A stretch of 64,000 nt of DNA from Pseudomonadales bacterium (GTDB taxonomy: Bacteria > Pseudomonadota > Gammaproteobacteria > Pseudomonadales > Azotimanducaceae). The first letter of the stretch is position 1; each line of letters begins with the position of its first letter. Of this stretch, positions 10,055-16,887 are shown piece by piece. The stretch covers positions 62,001-126,000 of the forward strand of contig JAEPOO010000001.1 in NCBI GenBank assembly GCA_017642855.1. Direction: 5' to 3'. A program made the position numbers and the translations under genes. Under the pieces are notes generated by a model. It ran no database searches and was not told the origin of the DNA. It worked only from the letters and a program-made list of their open reading frames with translations.

Positions 10055-10055
10055 C

Positions 10056-11870
10056 TCAGAGGCCGAAAATCATTGGTACGGCTCTAACTTCACCTTCCTG
10101 GAACTGTGCCCACATCAGTGTTCGGGTAATCACATTATCCTCATCCAGGGTCAGCATTCCCGTTGAGCCGAACACCCGCTCATTAGGGTAATCCTTGAGC
10201 TGTTGTAATCTTGGATAGAGCCGATGCACATCGACCCCGAGCGCATAAAAAGGGGCGAGTTGCGAACTTGCTGAGTCCCAGGTTGCGTTTATGAGCTGTT
10301 GAACGTCGTCACCCGCGGTGAGCTTCCATGGAATGTCGCAGAAGCGAATACCGTTCAGATCGAGGGCATCGACTCGTGAGTCTGAAGCGGCGTGTACATG
10401 CGAGGTGGCGTATACAGGAATATCTTCAGCATAGAAAAATGCCAGGGTCGGTTTAATTCCCCGGGCCTGAATGGTATTGGCCAGCAGGAAAACAAAATCG
10501 ATGTCTTGCCTTCGCCTGGCAGAAAACTCGAACCTTTCACCGGTGATTCGGCGCAAATTTGCAGCGCGCTCCTCGCTGGAATCTACGTTAAGCAGAGACT
10601 TCACCATGTCTGAGTAGTCACGCTGGTTCGCATATCGTGATGTATCAACGATAACACCGCCCAGTTCGGTGTAGCGTTCGGCGAAAGCCTGATAGTTCCG
10701 ATCACCCCACTGGGTGTCTGGAGCGATCACCAGCCCGCTCAGGTGGCCCTCGCGAACGAGTTGGTCTGCAACCTGGATGGATTCGTCTTCAGGCGCTAGA
10801 CCGAACTGATACAGGTTCGGATTAATCTCGCCCTCGACGGTCCTGTTCAGCGCGATAACGGGTACACTGAGGGTTTGTCGAGCGACCAGGCTGACTTTCT
10901 CGCGATCAAGTGGCCCGATGATAATTTCCGCGCCGTCATTGATTGCGTTCGCAAGGGTTTCGAGGATGTCGCCCTGACTGGAGTCGTAAATTTTGAGACT
11001 GGAATCTGGCGTCAGCTGATAGTGAGCGGCAATGTAGCCATCTCTAATCGCTCGACCGATGCCACCGAGGCTACCCTTGAGGGGAAGCAGAAGCGCAATG
11101 TGCTCCGGTCGATCCGCGACAATTTTGGACAGCATTTGTAGCGAGGCGGGAACCTCGATTGCGGCTGAGTGATTGGGCCAGGCAGTCTTCCACTTCTTCA
11201 GTGCGTTTAACTGCCTGAGCGGATCATTCTGATACCTTCGAGTGAGCGCTGCCAGAGATAACCATCCGCGAATCTCGCTGGTAATGCTTTGTTCTGCCTG
11301 TTGCTGAAGCGTTTCCTCGTCCAGCATGAGTAGTGTCGAGAAAATCTCCTCGTGATTCTTCTGACGCTCCTCCGGCGGCAACAACTGGTTGATGTAGATC
11401 AGTTCCCGTGCGCTGGCGAGATAGCTCCGACCCAATTTGTAGGCTTTTGCTCGAAGCCGGCCTGCGGAAATCTGCGTGTCTGTCTCGAGCCGGATGTCCT
11501 GCATGCGACGATCATCGAGGATTTTTACGGCGAGTCTAGGATCATCATCATAGAGTGCCAGTTCTGCGGCGAGGAATGAGTAATCTCGGGTTGTTGAGTT
11601 CGTGGCATAAGGCGACTCAATGGAAGAAAGTATTCTTCGAAGGAGTTCCGGATCACCCGACTGCGAAGCCAGCTCTGCTGCCTCAAGCCTTAACTCTGTC
11701 GAACGGGGTGGTACGGTCCTGCCGGCCTCCAGGAGTAACCGATCAATGCCGCGATTTGGGGTTAGAACCTTCTCTTGTTGTTGACTTGAACCGCGGTCGT
11801 TTGTCGGTATGGTTTCGCAACCAGTGAGAAAAACCGCCAAAAGTAATGCGATGACTGCTAACTTGTTCAT
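10056..11870 (-). CDS. lpoA: penicillin-binding protein activator LpoA
   Basis: LpoA is an outer-membrane lipoprotein that reaches through the periplasm to activate the bifunctional synthase PBP1A. The 604-residue product has a lipoprotein signal (lipobox LTGC, Cys18), an N-terminal helical TPR-like region (about 30-260) and a C-terminal periplasmic-binding-protein-like domain starting near HIALLLPLKGSLGGIGRAIRDGY. It is divergent from rsmI over a 77-bp gap, the same arrangement as E. coli yraM/yraL. Confidence 0.93.
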   Translation of the reverse strand: MNKLAVIALLLAVFLTGCETIPTNDRGSSQQQEKVLTPNRGIDRLLLEAGRTVPPRSTELRLEAAELASQSGDPELLRRILSSIESPYATNSTTRDYSFLAAELALYDDDPRLAVKILDDRRMQDIRLETDTQISAGRLRAKAYKLGRSYLASARELIYINQLLPPEERQKNHEEIFSTLLMLDEETLQQQAEQSITSEIRGWLSLAALTRRYQNDPLRQLNALKKWKTAWPNHSAAIEVPASLQMLSKIVADRPEHIALLLPLKGSLGGIGRAIRDGYIAAHYQLTPDSSLKIYDSSQGDILETLANAINDGAEIIIGPLDREKVSLVARQTLSVPVIALNRTVEGEINPNLYQFGLAPEDESIQVADQLVREGHLSGLVIAPDTQWGDRNYQAFAERYTELGGVIVDTSRYANQRDYSDMVKSLLNVDSSEERAANLRRITGERFEFSARRRQDIDFVFLLANTIQARGIKPTLAFFYAEDIPVYATSHVHAASDSRVDALDLNGIRFCDIPWKLTAGDDVQQLINATWDSASSQLAPFYALGVDVHRLYPRLQQLKDYPNERVFGSTGMLTLDEDNVITRTLMWAQFQEGEVRAVPMIFGL

Positions 11871-11947
11871 TCGAACTCGGCTTCACGTTTTCAGCTAGAC
11901 TAGAACCAAGAATTATCCCATAACTTTTATGAAGCTGTTGTAGTCAA

Positions 11948-12787
11948 TTGTCCACTCTCTACGTCGTCGCAACGCCCATTGGTAATCTTGAAGATCTGAC
12001 CCCACGCGCCAGGAAAGTGCTGGCGACCGTGAAGGTGATAGCTGCTGAAGATACCCGAAGAACCGGCATGCTGCTCGCGCAGTCCGGGATTGTTGCCTCT
12101 GATGGCAACGCGGAGTTCATTCGCCTTCATGATCATAACGAGCAAACCTCCACCGACAGGATTCTGGCGCTGCTTCAAAAAGGTCAGAATGTCGCGATTG
12201 TGTCAGATGCTGGTACGCCTTTAATCTCCGATCCGGGTTACCAGGTGGTTCGCGCCTGTCATGAGGCGGATATCACGGTTGTACCTGTCGCGGGTGTTAG
12301 TTCGGTTGCGACCGCGCTCAGTGCGGCTGGTTTACCGACGGATCGTTTTGCTTTTGAAGGTTTTCTGCCCGCAAAGAAAACAGGCCGGGAAGCGCGATTA
12401 ACGTCATTGAAAAACAGCGATGTCACGCTGATCTTTTTTGAGGCGCCGCACAGGATCCAGCAGTTTATTCAGTCTGTCGTCGACATCATGGGGCAAGACA
12501 GGGAGCTCGCAATTTGCCGGGAGCTGACAAAAACCTATGAGCAGATTGTGACCGGAAGCGCAGGGGCGTTACTTGCCAGGCTCAAGTCAGATTCGATTCC
12601 AGCGAAAGGTGAGTTTGTCGTGCTTGTACGTGCTAGTGAGTCCTCACCTGAGCAATTGGATGTCGATGCGTTACTGCTGGCGCTTCTGGAGGAGTTGTCG
12701 CCATCTCGAGCAGCTGCGGTGGCTGCCAAAGTCACCGAGTACTCGAAGAGCGATCTCTATGATCGAGCGCTTAATTTAAAGGTCTAA
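11948..12787 (+). CDS. rsmI: 16S rRNA (cytidine-1402-2'-O)-methyltransferase RsmI
   Basis: RsmI methylates the ribose of C1402 in the ribosomal P site; RsmH in this same window modifies the base of the same nucleotide. Motifs ATPIGNLEDLTPRA, AAEDTRRTGMLL and VSDAGTPLISDPGY mark a class III (tetrapyrrole-methylase-like) methyltransferase. The product is 279 residues from a TTG start at 11948; the nearest upstream ATG in any frame meets a stop after four codons. The gene is convergent with rnpB. Confidence 0.93.
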   Translation: MSTLYVVATPIGNLEDLTPRARKVLATVKVIAAEDTRRTGMLLAQSGIVASDGNAEFIRLHDHNEQTSTDRILALLQKGQNVAIVSDAGTPLISDPGYQVVRACHEADITVVPVAGVSSVATALSAAGLPTDRFAFEGFLPAKKTGREARLTSLKNSDVTLIFFEAPHRIQQFIQSVVDIMGQDRELAICRELTKTYEQIVTGSAGALLARLKSDSIPAKGEFVVLVRASESSPEQLDVDALLLALLEELSPSRAAAVAAKVTEYSKSDLYDRALNLKV

Positions 12788-13128
12788 AGCCGGAGTCGGC
12801 CGATAAGCCGGGTTCTGTCGTGGACAATCATTCATCTGTGATACTTGTCGCCAGGTACCTATAGCGACCTACCCGAATCCCATCGCGGGCAGCGATTGAC
12901 GGATTCCTATTTGGTCTTGCTCCGAGTGGGGTTTACACTGCCACGTCCGTTGCCGGACGCGCGGTGTGCTCTTACCACACCATTTCACCCTTACCCCGAT
13001 AAAGAGGCGGTATATTTTCTGCTGCACTTTCCGTAGGCTCACGCCCCCCAGGTGTTACCTGGCACCCTGCCCTGCGGAGCCCGGACTTTCCTCCCCGACG
13101 AATCGGAGCGATTGCCTGGCCGACTCCA
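12788..13128 (-). ncRNA. rnpB: RNase P RNA (type A)
   Basis: This is the catalytic RNA of RNase P, which matures tRNA 5' ends. The minus strand carries the conserved core: GAGGAAAGTCCGGGCTCC near the 5' end, CAGGGTGCCAGGTAAC..CCTGGGGGG, AAGGGTGAAA, GGTAAGAGC and the 3' segment GACAGAACCCGGCTTAT. The P1 helix pairs GGAGTCGGCC (13118-13127) with GGCCGACTCC (12792-12801). Ends are set from P1, giving about 340 nt, slightly shorter than in E. coli (377). Confidence 0.95.
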
Positions 13129-13134
13129 GTGCGA

Positions 13135-13163
13135 AGCCTAAACCCTCATCACGGGTGACTCAA
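13135..13163 (-). promoter_or_regulatory. rnpB promoter
   Basis: On the minus strand TTGAGT (13158-13163) and TAGGCT (13135-13140) are 17 bp apart, and the expected start falls about 7 nt downstream, right at the P1 helix of rnpB. The GC-rich stretch between the -10 and the start resembles stable-RNA promoter discriminators. Confidence 0.65.
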
Positions 13164-13380
13164 GCACCGTGATCTCGCAATTTTGGAACGTTTATTCGAA
13201 AAAGATATATAAAATAAAGGGTTTATGAGAAAACCATCTTAAAGACAGAACTTAACAACTCACTTTAAGTTGAGAGGGTATCTGGCTGTTATCTATTAGG
13301 TTACGCCAGTGAGTCATGCCCGCTGCCTGAAAAGTCTCCTAAGTTATTGTGTTTTAAGGACAATTTGCCCTTCTTGCGGC
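13164..13380. other. non-coding spacer between the rnpB and mraZ promoters
   Basis: No credible coding frame is seen. The left part is very A/T rich (13190-13235) and could be an upstream activating element for rnpB. A perfect 7-bp inverted repeat, AACTTAA (13249-13255) and TTAAGTT (13265-13271), surrounds a 9-nt centre and has no U-run, so it is more like an operator than a terminator. Confidence 0.5.
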
Positions 13381-13409
13381 TTGACACCTTCTCGCCCCCT
13401 TTTTAATGT
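13381..13409 (+). promoter_or_regulatory. promoter of the dcw cluster (mraZ)
   Basis: A consensus -35 TTGACA (13381-13386) and a -10 TAATGT (13404-13409) are separated by exactly 17 bp. The predicted start (about 13416) coincides with the first MraZ box, so bound MraZ would block the initiation region. Confidence 0.75.
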
Positions 13410-13414
13410 TCGCA

Positions 13415-13449
13415 GTGAGGAAAAGTGGGTAAAAGTGTCATTTTGTGGG
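13415..13449 (+). promoter_or_regulatory. MraZ operator: four 5-bp boxes at 10-bp period
   Basis: Boxes GTGAG (13415), GTGGG (13425), GTGTC (13435) and GTGGG (13445) are each separated by 5-bp A/T-rich spacers. This matches the known MraZ recognition pattern of GTGGG/TGGGN direct repeats on one helix face. The second and fourth boxes are perfect, the other two degenerate. MraZ is encoded 88 bp downstream and would repress its own cluster. Confidence 0.75.
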
Positions 13450-13537
13450 GCATCTCGGTTTTTGAGACACTTGGGGTTTCAGCCTTCCGCAAGACACGTT
13501 TACTCCATTTTGCAGTTAATGGGGTGAGATAAAAGCC

Positions 13538-13990
13538 ATGTTTCGCGGTGTGAATAACGTGAACGTCGATGCGAAGGGTCGGATAGCGATCCCCGCACGC
13601 TTCCGCGATCAGCTCCTGAATCATTGCAACGGAGAGATGGTTGTCACCATTGATACTGAAGAACGTTGCCTCCTCATCTATCCACAACCCGACTGGGATG
13701 ACATCCAGCGAAAAGTCGAAGCGTTACCGAGTTTCAATGTTGCCGCACGCAGAGTTCAGCGTTTGTTGATCGGACACGCGACGGACATCCAGATGGATAA
13801 CAGCGGACGCATTCTCCTAACCCCGCCGCTTCGAGAATATGCAGATCTTGAGAAGAAAGGTGTTCTGCTCGGTCAAGGCAAAAAGCTGGAACTCTGGAGT
13901 GAGCACTCCTGGGTTGAGCGCAGGGATTCCTGGCTGGAAGATCCTTCCAGTCTGGAACTGCCTGAAGAACTCCAATCCTTGTCACTGTAG
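13538..13990 (+). CDS. mraZ: transcriptional regulator MraZ
   Basis: MraZ is an AbrB-like DNA-binding protein that forms a ring and represses the dcw operon. The 150-residue product has two tandem MraZ domains, each with the DxKGRIxIPxRFR type signature (NVDAKGRIAIPARFRD near the start; MDNSGRILLTPPLREY in the second half). It is the first gene of the cluster and its operator lies just upstream. Confidence 0.96.
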   Translation: MFRGVNNVNVDAKGRIAIPARFRDQLLNHCNGEMVVTIDTEERCLLIYPQPDWDDIQRKVEALPSFNVAARRVQRLLIGHATDIQMDNSGRILLTPPLREYADLEKKGVLLGQGKKLELWSEHSWVERRDSWLEDPSSLELPEELQSLSL

Positions 13991-13998
13991 GGCGCGCG

Positions 13999-14925
13999 AT
14001 GACTCCGGTTCCCCATCAGACGGTCTTACTAGAGGAGGCCGTCCACGCCCTCATGACTAACCGAAGTGGCACCTACGTCGACTGCACTTACGGCCGTGGC
14101 GGCCACAGTCAGGCCATTGTTGATTCTCTGGATGCCGATGGTCGTTTGCTCGTCGTCGACCGAGATGAAGCGGCGGTTGCTCACGCGGAAGAAAGATTCA
14201 AAGACGATGACAGAGTTGTCATCGCGCATGGCTCTTTTTCGCAACTCGGAAGCTTTCTGGAACGTTACCAAATCCAGGGTCTTGACGGTGTTCTGATGGA
14301 CCTGGGCGTTTCTTCACCACAAATCGATGAAGCAGAGCGAGGCTTCTCTTTTCAGCAGTCCGGTCCTCTGGATATGCGTATGAATCGTTCCGAAGGCCAG
14401 ACGGCGGCAGAGTGGCTGGCGGATGCGTCGGAACAGGAAATCATTGACGTATTGAAACGATATGGTGAAGAGAGATTTGCCCGTCGCATTGCCAAAAAGA
14501 TTGTTGAAGCTCGAGTGGATACTTTGATTGACACCACCGACAAGCTGGTTGAGATCGTTGAGACATCAATCCCTCGACGAGAAAAACATAAACACCCAGC
14601 GACAAGAACGTTCCAGGCGATTCGTATTCAGGTCAATCGTGAATTGGAAGAACTCGAAAACTGTCTGACGGATGTAATCGAATTGCTCAACTCAGGAGGG
14701 CGTCTGGTTGTCATCAGTTTTCACTCGCTGGAAGACAGAATCGTCAAACGATTCTTTCGTCGAATGGCGAGGGGAGAAGAGTTGCCGTCTCGGTTGCCTA
14801 TCCGTGATGCCGAAATTGATCGTCATGTGCGCATCCTTGGAAAGCCCGTCAAGCCATCCGACAAGGAAGTTGCATCTAATCGACGGGCACGAAGTTCCAT
14901 CATGCGAATAGCGGAGAAGCTGTGA
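13999..14925 (+). CDS. rsmH: 16S rRNA (cytosine-1402-N4)-methyltransferase RsmH
   Basis: RsmH (MraW) methylates N4 of C1402 using SAM. The 308-residue protein shows HQTVLLEEAVHAL, the SAM-binding loop DCTYGRGGHSQAI, the LGVSSPQIDEAERGFSF motif and the C-terminal ISFHSLEDRIVKRFFR. It lies 8 bp after mraZ, and its TGA overlaps the start of ftsL. Confidence 0.97.
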   Translation: MTPVPHQTVLLEEAVHALMTNRSGTYVDCTYGRGGHSQAIVDSLDADGRLLVVDRDEAAVAHAEERFKDDDRVVIAHGSFSQLGSFLERYQIQGLDGVLMDLGVSSPQIDEAERGFSFQQSGPLDMRMNRSEGQTAAEWLADASEQEIIDVLKRYGEERFARRIAKKIVEARVDTLIDTTDKLVEIVETSIPRREKHKHPATRTFQAIRIQVNRELEELENCLTDVIELLNSGGRLVVISFHSLEDRIVKRFFRRMARGEELPSRLPIRDAEIDRHVRILGKPVKPSDKEVASNRRARSSIMRIAEKL

Positions 14926-15227
14926 TGCCGGCAGTTCTCAGACTTTTCATTGACTGGTTCCTTTCCCCTAAGCCGCTTCTGGCTGCGGCATTGACCTCCG
15001 TATTTGTTGTGTCTGCGATCGGGGTTGCATACTCGGCTCATGAAACTCGCAATATGTATCGTGACCTGCAGCAGTTGGAGAAGAGTCACGATGACCTCGA
15101 GCATGAATACGAGAAGTTGTTGCTCGAGCAAAGTGCTTGGGCGGACTACACAAGGCTGAATGAGCTTGCCTTTAAAGAGCTTGAAATGCAGGCACCTGAA
15201 GCCGACGACCTGGTGGTGTTGCGATGA
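14922..15227 (+). CDS. ftsL: cell division protein FtsL
   Basis: FtsL is a bitopic inner-membrane protein that forms the FtsQLB subcomplex and activates FtsW-FtsI. At 101 residues it has a short cytoplasmic N-terminus, one transmembrane helix (about 19-37) and a periplasmic leucine-zipper-like coiled coil (QQLEKSHDDLEHEYEKLLLEQ). The start may be GTG 14922 or ATG 14925; both overlap the rsmH stop. The last 4 bp overlap ftsI. Confidence 0.92.
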   Translation: MMPAVLRLFIDWFLSPKPLLAAALTSVFVVSAIGVAYSAHETRNMYRDLQQLEKSHDDLEHEYEKLLLEQSAWADYTRLNELAFKELEMQAPEADDLVVLR

Positions 15228-16885
15228 TGCTGCCGCGTGTGTATCTGGTTGGCATGATTGTGTTGGCGCTCGCAGCCGGCATGCTCGGTCGGCTCTGGTA
15301 TCTGCAAATTGTCGACAAAGACTTTCTTCAGGATCAGGGAGACGCCCGCACCATACGTATGGAGCGAATTAATGCGTATCGGGGCATTATTCAGGACAAG
15401 GCGGGGAAACCCCTGGCGGTTAGTACGCCGGTTCTGTCTCTTTGGGCGAATCCATCAGAAGTCTTAGGGAAAGAAGATGCTGATCGTCAGGACCTTACGG
15501 CACTTACCGATTATCTTGAAGTCGACAAGGCAACCTTCGAGAAAAAGCTGACCGGCAATTTGTCGCGTAACTTTGTCTATCTCAGGCGACATCTTCCTCC
15601 GGCAGAGGCCAGGGAAATTCTGGAGCTGGGCATTCGAGGGGTCTACGCGGAGCGGGAGTATCATCGCTTCTATCCGGCAGGTGAGGTTGCCGCGCATGTC
15701 GTTGGATTCACGAATATCGACGATGTCGGCCAGGAGGGTCTCGAACTCTCTTTCGATAAGTGGCTTGCAGGTACACCTGGCAAAAAAAAGGTGCTCAAGA
15801 ACCTGTATGGCGAAATTGTTCGGGACGTCAAACCGGTTGCTGAAGCTCAGCCAGGCAAGTCGCTCTCGCTAACGATTGACTTAAGGCTTCAATATCTCGC
15901 CTACCGTGAGCTGAAGTCTGCGGTTCAGCACTTCAAGGCAAAGTCAGGCTCTGTTGTGGTGCTGGATGTGGAAACGGGGCACGTCCTGGCGATGGTCAAT
16001 CAGCCTTCATATAACCCGAACAATCGAATCGATCTTGATTTGGCGGCGGTTCGAAACAGGGCGCTGACAGATGTGTTTGAGCCAGGTTCTACGGTCAAGC
16101 CATTTACGGTTGGCGTCGCACTGCAAACGGGTCGTTACTCGGCTGAATCAACCATCGATACCTCGCCAGGCTTCGTGAGGGTCGGTAGTTTTACGATTCG
16201 GGACCCAAGAAACCGCGGTGTCCTTAAACTGGATGAAATCATTGCGCACTCCAGCCAGGTAGGCATCTCCCGACTGGCGTTGGACCTCAACGAGTACGAG
16301 GTTTGGGGTATGTTTGAGCAGCTCGGATTTGGCAGGGACTTGGGGAGTGGATTTCCAGGTGAAAGCACCGGTTACCTGCCTAATCATCGTCGTTGGAAGG
16401 ATATTGATCGAGCAACCTTTGCCTACGGTTACGGCCTGACCGTCACGCCGATCCAGCTCGCAGCGGCCTATCTCACGATTGCCAGTGGCGGTATCAAGCG
16501 CGACATCAGCATGATAGAAGGCGTCCCTACTCAAGAGAAACGGGTGTTCTCCCAGGAAATCGCGCGTCAGCTGAAAACCATGCTGGCGACTGTGGTTACC
16601 GATGGCACAGCGACCAGGGCGGCCATCACCGGATACGAAGTTGCCGGCAAGACCGGAACGGTCAGGAAGATTGGTGAAGACGGCTATCAGGATACTCAGC
16701 ACCTGGCCTTTTTTGCAGGTATGGCGCCCCTGGATAGCCCACGATTGGTTGGCGTTGTGCTGATTAATGAGCCTCAGATGGACCAATCCGGTGGCGGAAC
16801 CATTGCCGCGCCAGTTTTTTCGCGGGTCATTCAAAACGCATTGCGCATTCTTAATGTGCCTCCGAAGTTACAGGAGGCTGTGTAG
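15224..16885 (+). CDS. ftsI: peptidoglycan D,D-transpeptidase FtsI (PBP3)
   Basis: FtsI cross-links septal peptidoglycan as the partner of FtsW. The 553-residue protein has an N-terminal membrane anchor (about 5-24), a dimerisation/pedestal domain and a C-terminal transpeptidase domain. The SxxK motif is Ser289-Lys292 (GSTVK) and the KTG motif is Lys476-Gly478. The second active-site motif, SSN in E. coli PBP3, reads SSQ here (Ser343-Ser344-Gln345), an Asn-to-Gln change worth attention. It is coupled to ftsL by a 4-bp overlap and followed 2 bp later by murE-murD. Confidence 0.96.
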   Translation: MMLPRVYLVGMIVLALAAGMLGRLWYLQIVDKDFLQDQGDARTIRMERINAYRGIIQDKAGKPLAVSTPVLSLWANPSEVLGKEDADRQDLTALTDYLEVDKATFEKKLTGNLSRNFVYLRRHLPPAEAREILELGIRGVYAEREYHRFYPAGEVAAHVVGFTNIDDVGQEGLELSFDKWLAGTPGKKKVLKNLYGEIVRDVKPVAEAQPGKSLSLTIDLRLQYLAYRELKSAVQHFKAKSGSVVVLDVETGHVLAMVNQPSYNPNNRIDLDLAAVRNRALTDVFEPGSTVKPFTVGVALQTGRYSAESTIDTSPGFVRVGSFTIRDPRNRGVLKLDEIIAHSSQVGISRLALDLNEYEVWGMFEQLGFGRDLGSGFPGESTGYLPNHRRWKDIDRATFAYGYGLTVTPIQLAAAYLTIASGGIKRDISMIEGVPTQEKRVFSQEIARQLKTMLATVVTDGTATRAAITGYEVAGKTGTVRKIGEDGYQDTQHLAFFAGMAPLDSPRLVGVVLINEPQMDQSGGGTIAAPVFSRVIQNALRILNVPPKLQEAV

Positions 16886-16887
16886 CG

